Assembly: GCA_902805545.1 (NCBI GenBank)
Contig: CADCTD010000165.1
Location: forward strand, 48,305 to 112,304
Source: an uncultured Craurococcus sp.
Lineage (GTDB): Bacteria > Pseudomonadota > Alphaproteobacteria > Acetobacterales > Acetobacteraceae
DNA length: 64,000 nucleotides
Direction: 5' to 3'
The translations under genes were made by a program, and so were the position numbers. The notes below the pieces were generated by a model. That model saw only the letters and a list, made by a program, of their open reading frames with translations. It searched no databases and was not told the DNA's origin. Positions 31,158-39,889 of this stretch are shown here, piece after piece (the first letter of the stretch is position 1; each line of letters starts with the position of its first letter).

Positions 31158-32138
31158 CTACCCGCGCCGCGTCATGGCCCCGGTCAACAATTCCGCGCCC
31201 AGCAGCAGGCCGAGGCCGCCGAGGGCGAGGGTGCCGAGACTGGGGCCGCGGGCATGGAGGACGGGCTTGCCGCTGCGGGGGCTGGTGCCGGCCGCGATGG
31301 GGCGCGCGATGGCGCCCTCGCTGCGCGGCACGCGGCCGGCGCTGCGGAGCGCGGTGCGGATCGCGGCCCCCGCCACCGTCTCCGTCAGGCCCGGCGCGAG
31401 GCCATAGGCGACGCGCGCCGCCGAGGCCTGCCAGCCGACCGAGACCTCCGCCCGCGGGCGGCGGACAAGCGCCAGCACCACCTCCGCCACCGCCTCCGGC
31501 GTCAGGTACAGCGCCTTCGGCTCCAGCCGCCGGCCGGAGACATTGGCGGCGCGGTCGAGGCCGGGCGTATCGACCAGCGCGGGGAAGACGGCGCAGACAT
31601 GGATGTCCCGGTGCCCCGTCAGCTCCTGCCGGAGGCTGGCGCTGAAGCCGCGGATGCCGAATTTGCTGGCGGCATAGGAGGCGGCGAAGGGCGTCGGCGA
31701 CCAGCCGCCCATCGAGCACATGTTGACCAGCACGCCGCTGCCCTGGCGGAGGAAATGCGGCAGGGCGGCGGAGCTGCCCTGCATGGTGCCGATCAGGTTG
31801 ATCTCGACCACCTTGCGCTGCAGCTCGGCCGAGGCCTCCCAATAGGGGCCGAAGACGCCGGTGCCGACATTGTTGAACCAGACATCGATGCGGCCGAAGG
31901 CGTCGGTGGCGGCCCGGGCCAGGGCCTCCACCTGCGCGCCGTCGGAGACGTCGGTCGGCACGGCGATGGCCTCGGCGCCGAGGCTGCGGCACTCGCCGGC
32001 CGTCGCCTCCAGCGCCTCCGGGCGGCGGGCGGCCAGCACCAGCCGCGCCCCCTCGCGGGCGAAGGCGAGGGCCGTCGCCTTGCCGATGCCGGAGGAGGCG
32101 CCGGTGATGACGGTGACGGCGTTCGGGATGCGGGGCAT
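31158..32138 (-). CDS. SDR-family protein with C-terminal hydrophobic tail
   Basis: 326 aa. The N-terminal 230 residues are a classical SDR: TGASSGIG at about 13-20, NNVG in place of NNAG, and YAASKFGIRGF with the catalytic Tyr and Lys. About 80 extra residues follow, ending in a hydrophobic helix, SLGTLALGGLGLLLGAELL, and TRRG, so it may be tail-anchored. This layout is seen in DltE/Sco-type membrane SDRs. Substrate unknown. Confidence 0.85.
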   Translation of the reverse strand: MPRIPNAVTVITGASSGIGKATALAFAREGARLVLAARRPEALEATAGECRSLGAEAIAVPTDVSDGAQVEALARAATDAFGRIDVWFNNVGTGVFGPYWEASAELQRKVVEINLIGTMQGSSAALPHFLRQGSGVLVNMCSMGGWSPTPFAASYAASKFGIRGFSASLRQELTGHRDIHVCAVFPALVDTPGLDRAANVSGRRLEPKALYLTPEAVAEVVLALVRRPRAEVSVGWQASAARVAYGLAPGLTETVAGAAIRTALRSAGRVPRSEGAIARPIAAGTSPRSGKPVLHARGPSLGTLALGGLGLLLGAELLTGAMTRRG

Positions 32139-32184
32139 GGCGGCTTCTCCGGCGTTCGGGTGAGCCGGCAGAAGGCGCGAGGCG

Positions 32185-32907
32185 TCAGGCGGTTCCGGCG
32201 GCGAAGGGCGGTTGCAGCCAGAGCGGCTCCTTCAGCTTCTTCAGGAACTCCGCATGCGCCGCCAGCTCCGCCTCGCTGGGGGCGACGAGGCGCGGGGTGC
32301 GGGGGCGGCTCAGCCCCGCCAGCGCCCGCGTGCCGCCGCCGATATTGAGGGCAAGGACGAAGCCCGGCTGGCGGCCGCCCATCAGCTCCAGGTAGACCTG
32401 GGCCAGCAGCTTCACGTCGAGCAGCGCATTGTGGCTGGTCCGCATCGAGTTATCGATGCCGAGGCGGCGGCAGAGCGCATCCAGGTTGTTCGGCATGCCG
32501 GGGTAGCGCTGCTTGGCCAGCGCCAGGCTGTCGACCATACGCGCCCGGTCGAGCGTCTCGTGGCCGGCGCGCTTCAGCTCCGCATCGAGGAAGCCGAAGT
32601 CGAAGGGCGCATTGTGGGCGACGATCGGCGAGTCGCCGATGAAGCCGAGCATCCCCTCCGCCACCTCGGCGAATTTCGGCTGGCCCTTCAGCATCTCGGC
32701 GGTGAAGCCGTGGACCTTGGTGCTCTCCGGCGGCACGTCCCGCTCGGGGTCGATCAGGGTGTGGTAGGTGGCGCCGGTCGGCATGAGGTTGACCAGCTCG
32801 ATCGCCGCCACCTCGATGACGCGGTCGCCGGTGGCGGGGTCGAGGCCGGTGGTCTCGGTATCCAGCACCACCGCGCGTTGCCGCGCATCCCGTCCCGCCT
32901 GGCTCAT
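32185..32907 (-). CDS. dnaQ: DNA polymerase III epsilon subunit, 3'-5' proofreading exonuclease
   Basis: 240 aa, the DnaQ length. Exo I: VVLDTETTGLDP with Asp and Glu; Exo II: IVAHNAPFDFGFLDAEL; Exo III: HNALLDVKLLAQVYLELMGG with the DEDDh His and Asp. The C-terminal part should bind the polymerase alpha subunit. It lies near coaE and aroE, a block found in many alphaproteobacteria, which supports a true replicative DnaQ and not a paralogue. Confidence 0.93.
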   Translation of the reverse strand: MSQAGRDARQRAVVLDTETTGLDPATGDRVIEVAAIELVNLMPTGATYHTLIDPERDVPPESTKVHGFTAEMLKGQPKFAEVAEGMLGFIGDSPIVAHNAPFDFGFLDAELKRAGHETLDRARMVDSLALAKQRYPGMPNNLDALCRRLGIDNSMRTSHNALLDVKLLAQVYLELMGGRQPGFVLALNIGGGTRALAGLSRPRTPRLVAPSEAELAAHAEFLKKLKEPLWLQPPFAAGTA

Positions 32908-33001
32908 CCACGCCTCCGCTGCGATTCGGCCCTATCTTAGACCATGATCCGCGACCACAAAGTCGCCGATTACGGTCTGGCCTGGCGGTGAGGCGCGCGG
33001 C

Positions 33002-33223
33002 TCACGCCTCCGCTCGCGCCGGGCTTCGGCGGTCGCGCTCCAGCGCGGGGTGGGGGCGCGGCCCGGGCTGCATGGCCGCCTCGGCGCGGCGGAGGCGGAG
33101 CAATTCCCCGGCGGTGGCGGGCGGCGTCGCCTGCGGCCGGCGGTGCAGCGCCGCTAGGCTGTCGCGAGCCGGCTTTCCGGCCATCCGGTGGCTGACCACA
33201 CGATGCATGTCACTGCCATCCAT
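33002..33223 (-). CDS. Small basic hypothetical protein
   Basis: 73 aa, rich in Arg, Ala, Pro and His, with LRLRRAEAAM in the middle. No family recognised. Support is mainly the ribosome site: AAGGGAGG lies 7 nt before ATG 33223, one of the best in the window. It lies 94 nt upstream of dnaQ on the same strand and could share its transcript. It may also be a non-conserved reading frame. Confidence 0.5.
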   Translation of the reverse strand: MDGSDMHRVVSHRMAGKPARDSLAALHRRPQATPPATAGELLRLRRAEAAMQPGPRPHPALERDRRSPARAEA

Positions 33224-33436
33224 GTTGGAACCTCCCTTGTTCGGCGCGGCGACAACGCCCGATGGGGCGGGTGGATGCGCCTCGCGCCAAGGGATTGAGC
33301 CGCTGCCGCCGCCGCTCGCGCAGGACGGCACGAATTGCACACGAGGCCGCGAGAGGGTGGACCGGGCGGCCGCTCCGGCACAACCCGCAACGTCTCGCGG
33401 CGTAAAGGGGGTCGCAACAGCGATGGAGACGACGTG

Positions 33437-33889
33437 ATGCGAAGTGGCCTGTGCCGCGCCCTGCCCTGCCTGATCCTCGCCGGCCTTGCCGCCTGCGCGG
33501 CGCCGGCGGCGCCGCCTCCGGCCGCCTCGGCACCCCAGGCGGCCGCCCCGGAGCCGGCGCCCACGCAGGTCGGGAAGGCCTCCTACTACGGGCCCGAGTT
33601 CAACGGCCGGAAGACCGCCAGCGGCACCCGCTTCGATCCCAATTCCGACACCGCCGCGCATCGCACCCTGCCGCTCGGTACCGTCGCCGAGGTGAAGAAC
33701 CTCGAGACCGGGCGCACCGCCCGCGTCACCATCCGCGACCGCGGGCCCTATGTGCGCGGCCGGGTGGTCGATCTCAGCCCGCGCACGGCGGAGCATCTCG
33801 GCATGAAGCGCCAGGGCATCGCCCCGGTCGAGGTGCGGCCGATCGCGGTGCCGCCGGGCAGCCGGGGCGAGCTGGCCGAGGCGCGCTAA
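33437..33889 (+). CDS. rlpA: RlpA-like double-psi beta-barrel lipoprotein
   Basis: 150 aa. A lipobox, LAGLAAC, gives a lipoprotein with Cys20 or so as anchor, then a Pro/Ala linker. The DPBB domain follows: GKASYYGPEFNGRKTASGTRFD, AHRTLPLGT with catalytic His, and VRVTIRDRGPYVRGRVVDLS with catalytic Asp, as in RlpA lytic transglycosylases acting on denuded septal peptidoglycan. The C-terminal SPOR domain of E. coli RlpA is absent. GGAG lies 9 nt before ATG 33437. The stop overlaps the convergent coaE stop by 4 nt. Confidence 0.87.
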   Translation: MRSGLCRALPCLILAGLAACAAPAAPPPAASAPQAAAPEPAPTQVGKASYYGPEFNGRKTASGTRFDPNSDTAAHRTLPLGTVAEVKNLETGRTARVTIRDRGPYVRGRVVDLSPRTAEHLGMKRQGIAPVEVRPIAVPPGSRGELAEAR

Positions 33890-34488
33890 CCCTCCCGGAT
33901 CTCCCGCACCAGCGCCCGGATGGCGCGCTGGGCGGCGTGGCGGGAGAGGCCCGTCTCCACCACCCGGTCGGCGCGGCGGCGCTTCTCGCGGTCCGGCATC
34001 TGCCGGGCGCGGATGGCGGCCAGGCGCTCCGCCGTCATCCCCGGCCGGCGGAGGACGCGGATGCGCTGCACGGCCGCCGGGGCGGAGACCACCACGACGA
34101 GGTCGCAGCGCCCCTCGCCCCGCGTCTCGAAAAGCAGCGGGATGTCGAGCACGACCAGCGGCTCCGCCCGGCGCCGGGCGGCGGCGAGGAAGCGCCGCTC
34201 CGCATCGCGCACCAGCGGGTGGACGATGCGCTCCAGCCGCGTCAGCGCCGGGCCGTCGCCGAGCACGGCGCGGCGCAGCGCCTCGCGGTCCACCATCATC
34301 CCCCCCTTGGCCTCGCGCACCGTGCCGGGGAAGGCGGCGCCGATCGGCCCGACCGCGCGGCCGCCGCGCGACTGCAGCGCATGGACCGCCGCATCCGCAT
34401 CGAAGACGGGCACGCGCAGGCGGCGGAAGGTGTTCGCCGCCGTCGACTTGCCCATGCCGATGCTGCCGGTCAGCCCCACCACCTTCAT
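33886..34488 (-). CDS. coaE: Dephospho-CoA kinase
   Basis: 200 aa. GLTGSIGMGKST is the P-loop; VFDADAAVHAL holds the catalytic Asp; VVLDIPLLFET is the CoA-site motif. It performs the last step of CoA synthesis, phosphorylating the 3'-hydroxyl of dephospho-CoA. It lies 16 nt after aroE on the same strand. The C-terminus is Arg-rich. It converges on the RlpA-like gene with a 4-nt overlap. Confidence 0.95.
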   Translation of the reverse strand: MKVVGLTGSIGMGKSTAANTFRRLRVPVFDADAAVHALQSRGGRAVGPIGAAFPGTVREAKGGMMVDREALRRAVLGDGPALTRLERIVHPLVRDAERRFLAAARRRAEPLVVLDIPLLFETRGEGRCDLVVVVSAPAAVQRIRVLRRPGMTAERLAAIRARQMPDREKRRRADRVVETGLSRHAAQRAIRALVREIREG

Positions 34489-34504
34489 GGTCTGCGCCAC
34501 GGAT

Positions 34505-35389
34505 TCACGTTTTGCTCCTCGGCGGCGACGCCGCCTGCGGTGCGCCGCGATCCGTGGCGGGGATGTCCCCCCCGACGAGATCGCGCAGCTCCGCATCCAC
34601 CACCGGCTCCGCGCCGAACCAGGCGGCGAAGCCCGGCCGCGCCTGGTGCAGCAGCATGCCGAGCCCGTCGACCGCGGTGAGCCCGCGCGCCCGTGCCGCG
34701 GCGAGGAGTCCGGTCTCGCGCGGGACGTAGACGATATCGGCGACCACCGCCCCGGCGGGCAGCGGGGCGAGGTCGAGCTCGAGCGGCGGCTGGCCCTGCA
34801 TGCCGAGGGATGTGGTGTTGACCAGCAGCGCCGCATCCCCGAGCGGCGGGCGATCCGCCACCGCGATGGGCCCGCCGAGCGCCCGGGCCAGCGCCTCGGC
34901 CCGCGCCGGGCTGCGGTTGACCAGGGTGAGGCGGGGGCAGCCGGCATCGAGCAGCGCTGCCGCGATGGCCCGGGCGGAGCCGCCGGCGCCGAGGATCACC
35001 GCCGGCCCGGCCTCGGCCCGCCAGCCCGGCGCACCGTCGCGGAGGTTGGCGAGGAAGCCGTAGCCATCGGTGTTCGACCCCTCGATGCGTCCCTCGCGGA
35101 AGACCAGCGTGTTGACTGCTCCTGCGCGCTCGGCCGAGGCCTCCACCCGGTCGCAGACGGCGAAGGCCGCCTCCTTGTGCGGGATGGTGACGTTGGCGCC
35201 GCGGAAGCCGAGATCGGCGAGCGAGCGCACCGCCTCGGCGAAGCGCTCCGGCCGCACCGGCAGGGGGAGATAGGCGCCGTCGATGCCGTGGCGGCGCAGC
35301 CAGAGCCCGTGCAGCCGGGGCGAGCGGGAATGGGAGACCGGCCAGCCCAGGATCCCGGCGAGGCGGGCATGGCCCGAAAGGATGGTCAT
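34505..35389 (-). CDS. aroE: Shikimate dehydrogenase
   Basis: 294 aa NADPH-dependent enzyme of aromatic amino-acid synthesis. [25 protein letters not shown] with the catalytic Lys, SNTDGYGF with the catalytic Asp, and [11 protein letters not shown] with the nucleotide loop are all present. [11 protein letters not shown] near the end holds the conserved Gln. The final 25 residues are a low-complexity extension. It forms an aroE-coaE operon; the maf gene often found upstream in relatives is absent here. Confidence 0.95.
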   Translation of the reverse strand: MTILSGHARLAGILGWPVSHSRSPRLHGLWLRRHGIDGAYLPLPVRPERFAEAVRSLADLGFRGANVTIPHKEAAFAVCDRVEASAERAGAVNTLVFREGRIEGSNTDGYGFLANLRDGAPGWRAEAGPAVILGAGGSARAIAAALLDAGCPRLTLVNRSPARAEALARALGGPIAVADRPPLGDAALLVNTTSLGMQGQPPLELDLAPLPAGAVVADIVYVPRETGLLAAARARGLTAVDGLGMLLHQARPGFAAWFGAEPVVDAELRDLVGGDIPATDRGAPQAASPPRSKT

Positions 35390-35425
35390 GCGCGGAGCGT
35401 CGCCGCGCCGCCTGCGGGGGTCAAC

Positions 35426-36673
35426 CTATTCGGCGGCGGCCAGGCCCTGCGGCTGCGGCCGCGCCCAGAGCTCCGGCCGAAGCTCTTCCTGCCGGTCCGG
35501 GAAGACGAGGGCGCAGAGGAAGGTGACGGCGCCGAAGCCCGCCAGCACCAGCATCGGCGCGGCGAGCCCGCCCGTCGCCTCGTGCAGGACGCCGATCAGC
35601 GGCGAGGCCGCGGCGGCGCCGAGGAAGCCGATGGTGAAGCGGATGGAGTAGAGCTTCACCCTGAGCGCGGGCGCCACATAGCGCGCCGTCATCGTCTCGT
35701 TCACCGTCACCTGGCCGAAGATGGAGGCGGCCATCAGCGCGGCGAGCGGCAGCACCCACCACCCTTGGGCGAATGAGAGGGCGAGCAGGCAGGGAAGCTG
35801 CACCAGGGCCAGCGGCAGGAAGACGCGCTTCAGCGTGTGCCGGTCGATCATCCGCCCGACGGTGAACTGCGTCAGCCCGCCGCAGAGCGTGGCGGCGAAG
35901 GCGAGCACGCCGACCACCGGCAGCAGATCCGGCGAATTGGCCAGCCGCTCTTCCATCAGCTTCGGGATCAGCAGGGTGAAGGCGTTGAAGACGAGGCCGG
36001 AGACGGCGGCGATGGCCAGCAGCACGGCGACGGCGCGGCGGACGATGGCCGGCGGGATCTCGGGGAAGGGCTTGGCGCCGGCGGCGGCCTTGGCGGCATC
36101 GAAGGCGGGCTCGCGCAGCCAGGCGAGGCCGGCGAGGACGCAGAGCGCCCCCGGCAGGATGAAGGCCCAGTGCCAGCCGAGCCGGGCCGCGACCAGCGCC
36201 GTCACCACCGGCGCGCAGGCCACGCCGATATTGCCGAAGACGCCGTTGATGCCGACCGCGCGGCCGACCTTGCCGCCCGGCGCGGCGCTCGCCGCCTCGA
36301 CCAGCATCGCCGTGCCGACGGGATGGTAGATGGCGGCGAAGGCGCCCATCAGGGCCAGCGCCAGGCCGAGGCTCAGCGGCTGGTCGGCGAGGCCGGCCAG
36401 CGTCATCGCGCCCCCGGTGCCGAGGAAGAAGGCGCCCATCATCGCCTTGCGGCCAAAGCGGGCGGCGAGCCAGCCCATGGGCAGGGAGCCGAGGCCGTAG
36501 AGCACGAACATCCCCGTCCCGAGTGCGATGATCGGCCCGTACTCCTGCCCGAAGGCCTCCGGCGCCTGGTCCACCATGCCGAGCACGGCCGTTGCCAGGA
36601 TCAGCAGGCAGTAATGGGTGAAGATATGCGCGATGTTGACGAAGGCGATCTGCCGCTTGGCCGGGTCGTGCAT
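35426..36673 (-). CDS. MFS transporter
   Basis: 415 aa with about 12 hydrophobic helices. The loop after helix 2 reads GWLAARFGRKAMM, the MFS motif A, and the mirrored GRMIDRHTLKRVF follows helix 8. ATG 36673 has GGAA about 9 nt upstream. It is divergent from an AraC-family regulator with only 47 bp between starts, so that regulator probably controls it. Substrate unknown; small drugs or metabolites are typical. Confidence 0.87.
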   Translation of the reverse strand: MHDPAKRQIAFVNIAHIFTHYCLLILATAVLGMVDQAPEAFGQEYGPIIALGTGMFVLYGLGSLPMGWLAARFGRKAMMGAFFLGTGGAMTLAGLADQPLSLGLALALMGAFAAIYHPVGTAMLVEAASAAPGGKVGRAVGINGVFGNIGVACAPVVTALVAARLGWHWAFILPGALCVLAGLAWLREPAFDAAKAAAGAKPFPEIPPAIVRRAVAVLLAIAAVSGLVFNAFTLLIPKLMEERLANSPDLLPVVGVLAFAATLCGGLTQFTVGRMIDRHTLKRVFLPLALVQLPCLLALSFAQGWWVLPLAALMAASIFGQVTVNETMTARYVAPALRVKLYSIRFTIGFLGAAAASPLIGVLHEATGGLAAPMLVLAGFGAVTFLCALVFPDRQEELRPELWARPQPQGLAAAE

Positions 36674-36697
36674 GGCAATTTCCGTTTGGCTGCACCG

Positions 36698-36721
36698 TGG
36701 CCGGAGCCTAGCCTGGCCGGA
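36698..36721. promoter_or_regulatory. Direct repeat between MFS and AraC-type genes
   Basis: TGGCCGGA occurs at 36698-36705 and 36714-36721, 16 bp apart, in the 47-bp gap between divergent starts. AraC-type proteins often bind direct repeats spaced by one or two helical turns. The second copy touches the regulator's start codon, as expected if binding also represses its own gene. Inference only. Confidence 0.4.
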
Positions 36722-37551
36722 TGACGATGGCTGGCCAAACCCTGTCGCCATCCGGCCAATTGCCGGAGGCGCCGCTGCGCAACCTGGCGGAGGATGCGGT
36801 GGACCGGCCGCTTGCCGGCTTCACCCGCGACTACCGGGACGGGGAGAGCGTCGAGCGCCATGCCCATACGCGGGCGCAGCTGCTCTATGCGACGCGCGGG
36901 GTGATGCGGATCGCGACCGATACGGCCGCCTTCGTGCTGCCGCCGGGCCGGGCGCTCTGGATGCCGGCGCGCGTCCCGCATGTGACGGCGATGCAGGGGC
37001 CGGTCGCCATGCGGGCGCTCTTCCTCCGCGCCGATGCCGCCGCCGCGGGGCCCGGCGCAGTCACCGTGCTCGCCGTCTCGCCCCTGCTGCGGGAGCTGGT
37101 GCTCGCCGCCTGCGCCGAGCCGCTGGAATGGGACGAGGCCGGGCGCGGCGGGCATCTGGCGGCGCTGATCCTCGACGAGATCGCCCGCGCGCAGCGCCTG
37201 CCGCTCGGCCTGCCGGCGCTGCGCGATGCCCGGCTGCGGCGGCTGGCGGCGGCCCTGCAGGCGGACCCGGCGCAGCCGCTCGGCCTCGAGGACTGGGCGC
37301 GGCATTGCGGGGCAAGCCCGCGAACGCTGACGCGGCTGTTACGCGAGGAGACGGGGATGAGCTTCGGCCGCTGGCGGCAGATGCTGCGGCTGGCCGAGGC
37401 GGCGGCGCTGCTTGCCGAGGGTGTGCCGCCGGCGCGGGCGGCGGCGCGGGTCGGCTATGCCAGCGCGCCGGCCTTCGGGGCTGCCTTCCGCGCGGCCTTC
37501 GGGGTCACGCCGGGCGGTGGTCGGCCCACGAGCGGAATGGCCTCATTGTAA
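36721..37551 (+). CDS. AraC-family transcriptional regulator
   Basis: 276 aa. An N-terminal cupin-like sensing domain (HAHTRAQLLYATRGVM, VLPPGRALWMPARVPH) is followed by two helix-turn-helix motifs: LGLEDWARHCGASPRTLTRLLREETG and PPARAAARVGYASAPAFGAAFRAAFGVTP, each quoted here only in part by key residues Leu/Ala/Gly. It is divergent from the MFS transporter and likely regulates it. ATG 36727 is an alternative start since no clear ribosome site precedes 36721. Confidence 0.9.
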   Translation: MTMAGQTLSPSGQLPEAPLRNLAEDAVDRPLAGFTRDYRDGESVERHAHTRAQLLYATRGVMRIATDTAAFVLPPGRALWMPARVPHVTAMQGPVAMRALFLRADAAAAGPGAVTVLAVSPLLRELVLAACAEPLEWDEAGRGGHLAALILDEIARAQRLPLGLPALRDARLRRLAAALQADPAQPLGLEDWARHCGASPRTLTRLLREETGMSFGRWRQMLRLAEAAALLAEGVPPARAAARVGYASAPAFGAAFRAAFGVTPGGGRPTSGMASL

Positions 37552-37563
37552 TATCAAGAAATA

Positions 37564-37591
37564 CTTGTCTCAACTTCGTGTGCTGTATACA
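37564..37591 (+). promoter_or_regulatory. Candidate sigma-70-type promoter
   Basis: CTTGTC (37564-37569) and TATACA (37586-37591) are separated by 16 bp in an AT-richer stretch, close to the alphaproteobacterial CTTGAC/TATA pattern. It lies 58 nt before the small membrane-protein start at 37649. Confidence 0.5.
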
Positions 37592-37648
37592 GACGGGAGC
37601 GGAGCATGCCTGCCATGCTTCCGGAGCAACGCCAGGAGGTTCCCCCCC

Positions 37649-37870
37649 ATGCTTGGCACCGCCGTCTTGGGCGCCGCTATCGTAACGACTGTAGTCTGGC
37701 TCGGGCTGGCGCCCATGGCATGGCTGTGGCTGGCGCTGGAATACCTGCTGATCTGGAGCGTCTGCTCGACCCTGCTGGTCGCCGCCCTCGGCGCCTGGAT
37801 CGCCCTCGGCCGTGCCCGCCACGCGCCGCAGCGGGAGGCGCCGATGCGCCGCGGCTCAATAGCCGGATAG
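37649..37870 (+). CDS. Small two-helix membrane protein
   Basis: 73 aa: two hydrophobic stretches, LGTAVLGAAIVTTVVWLGLA and WLWLALEYLLIWSVCSTLLV, run almost together with a loop at PMAW, then a basic cytoplasmic tail RARHAPQREAPMRRG. AGGAGG lies 9 nt before ATG 37649 and a good promoter stands upstream, so expression is likely. No family recognised. Its stop runs 15 nt into the 3' end of the opposite-strand gene. Confidence 0.65.
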   Translation: MLGTAVLGAAIVTTVVWLGLAPMAWLWLALEYLLIWSVCSTLLVAALGAWIALGRARHAPQREAPMRRGSIAG

Positions 37871-38506
37871 GCGCAGCGGCTCCTTGTGCGGGAACTCGCT
37901 GAAGATGCGGTCCCAGGAGGAGACGTGCCCATCCGTCGCGTCATGCCAGGGCGCGAAGCGGCGGGCGTAACGGTTGTGGATGCGCTCCTCGCCCCAAGGG
38001 CCCTCGAAGCGGTCCTGCGGCACGACCACCACCAGTTCGAAATGCGACGGTCCGTGGATGTCGAGCAGCTGGGCGCGGATCGATGGCAGCAGGCGGCGGA
38101 CCTCCGCCACCTCCTCCTCCGGCTCGATCTTGTAGAAATAGGCCGTGCGGTGCCCGGCCGGGCGCTCGCGGAGGAATTTGCCGACCAGGTAGCCGGCCTT
38201 CTCGAGATGGTCGGCCCAGCGGGCAGCGTACTCCGGGTCGGCGCGGAAGTCGTAGCCGCGGAAGGGCGAGTGGAATTTGTAGCCATAGCCCCGGTCGAGC
38301 AGCATCGAGCCATCGGCATGGGCGGCGATGTTCGGCTCCTGCAGCACCTCGGCGAAGCGGGTGGCGAGCAGTCGCTCGAGGGCGGCGATGCCGGTCACGT
38401 TCCAGTTGCAGAAGGACGAGCTGTCGTGGCCGAGAACCCGGCGGAACTGGAACCCGACCTCGCAGTCGCTGCCGAGCGATACGTACTCGTCGAAACTCTC
38501 GGGCAT
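37856..38506 (-). CDS. DUF1796-like putative cysteine peptidase
   Basis: 216 aa. YVSLGSDCEVGFQFRRVLG followed by SSFCNWNVTG resembles the start of DUF1796 proteins, predicted papain-like peptidases in which SLGSxC carries the nucleophile Cys; here the Cys is at about residue 15. Conserved aromatic/His segments such as HSPFRGYDF and HGPSHFEL follow. No signal peptide. The function is not established. It stands alone between a small membrane protein and an MFS gene. Confidence 0.6.
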   Translation of the reverse strand: MPESFDEYVSLGSDCEVGFQFRRVLGHDSSSFCNWNVTGIAALERLLATRFAEVLQEPNIAAHADGSMLLDRGYGYKFHSPFRGYDFRADPEYAARWADHLEKAGYLVGKFLRERPAGHRTAYFYKIEPEEEVAEVRRLLPSIRAQLLDIHGPSHFELVVVVPQDRFEGPWGEERIHNRYARRFAPWHDATDGHVSSWDRIFSEFPHKEPLRLSGY

Positions 38507-38575
38507 CGGGCCGGACCTCCGATCTCCTAGGTATCACAACCGCAAGGCCGGTCCAGCGCGGGTTGCGCGCCGGAC

Positions 38576-39787
38576 TCAGCCGCGCACGGCCTGCACGGCA
38601 TGCGGCGCCGGCGGGGCGGTCCGCAGCGGCAGCAGGCAGAGCATGGCGGCAAGGCCGACCAGGCCGGCGAGGCCGAGCACCGCCATCGCCGGGAGATGCG
38701 CCAGCAGCGGCGCCGTCAGCATCGGCGCCGCGGCCTGGGCCATCAGCACCGGCAGCGCCAGCTTGCCCATCAGCACCGGGTAGCCGCGCGGCCCGAACAG
38801 CGAGAGCGGCACCGAGCCGCGGCAGATGGTGATGATGCCGTTGCTCGCGCCGTGCATCAGCACGAAGGGCACCGCCGCCACCGGCCCCGCCAGCACCAGC
38901 AGCAGCGTGGCGACGGGCAGCAGCCCGGCGCCGAGCCAGGCGACGCGCAGCGGGTGCACCGCCTTGCCGACGGTGAATTCCAGCAGCCGCCCGCCGACCT
39001 GCGCCGGCCCCATCAGCGCGGCGGCGACGACGGCGGCCGTGACGGAGAGGCCGAGGCCCACCAGCATCGTCGGCAGCTGCACCGACATGGTGGTGCTGAT
39101 CAGCGCCCGCAGAGTGAAGAAGGCGGCGAGGAAGAGGAAGCTGCGCCGCACCCAGCCGGCCGGCAGCGGGATCTCGGCAGGATCGGCGGCGGCGGTGGCC
39201 GCGGCTTCCCCGCCCTGCCCGGCGCGCGGCAGCATGGCATGCACCGGCAGCACCAGCAGCAGGTTGACGGCGGAGAAGACCAAGCAGGTGCCGCGCCAGC
39301 CGAGCTCCGGCATCAGCGCCGCCGTCAGCGGCCAGCCGATGGTGCTGGCGAAGCCGCCGAGCAGGGTGACGATGGTGATCCCCCGCCGCGCCGCCCGGCC
39401 GTAGAGGGTGCCGAGCGTGGCGAAGGCCGCTTCGTAGAGGCCGAGCCCCATGCCGACCCCGAGCACGACCCAGGCGAGGAACCAGCCAAGCAGCCCCGGC
39501 AGCAGGCCGAGCAGCGCCAGCCCGGCCGCCATGGTGATCGAGGAGGCCATCAGCACCGGCCGCCCGCCGATGCGCTCGATCGTCCGGCCGATGCGCGGCG
39601 CGGCGAGGCCCGAGATCAGCAGGGCGAGGGAGAAGGCGCCATAGACCGCCGTTGGATCCGCCTGGAGGTCCGCCACCACCACCGGCGCGAGCAGGGCCGG
39701 CAGGTAGTAGGTGGTGGCCCAGGCCAGGGTCTGGCCGATGCCAAGGAGCAGGGCGACGAAGCGGGAGTCGGAACGGAAATCGGCCAT
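38576..39787 (-). CDS. MFS transporter
   Basis: 403 aa, about 12 hydrophobic helices. The loop RIGRTIERIGGRPVL matches MFS motif A after helix 2, and LGVGMGLGLYEAAFATLGTLYG is a typical helix 4-5 stretch of the MFS group that includes drug and organic-acid carriers. ATG 39787 (MADFRSDSR) is preferred; an in-frame start at 39877 would add a non-hydrophobic leader. No regulator is adjacent. Confidence 0.85.
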   Translation of the reverse strand: MADFRSDSRFVALLLGIGQTLAWATTYYLPALLAPVVVADLQADPTAVYGAFSLALLISGLAAPRIGRTIERIGGRPVLMASSITMAAGLALLGLLPGLLGWFLAWVVLGVGMGLGLYEAAFATLGTLYGRAARRGITIVTLLGGFASTIGWPLTAALMPELGWRGTCLVFSAVNLLLVLPVHAMLPRAGQGGEAAATAAADPAEIPLPAGWVRRSFLFLAAFFTLRALISTTMSVQLPTMLVGLGLSVTAAVVAAALMGPAQVGGRLLEFTVGKAVHPLRVAWLGAGLLPVATLLLVLAGPVAAVPFVLMHGASNGIITICRGSVPLSLFGPRGYPVLMGKLALPVLMAQAAAPMLTAPLLAHLPAMAVLGLAGLVGLAAMLCLLPLRTAPPAPHAVQAVRG

Positions 39788-39889
39788 GCGGTCGTTCTCG
39801 GCCAGGTTGATGCGGGTGCCAATGGCTCCGCACCGAAAGGTTAATACTCCGCTCATCTCTGGAACGGAAAATTCCATCCCGTGGCAAAA

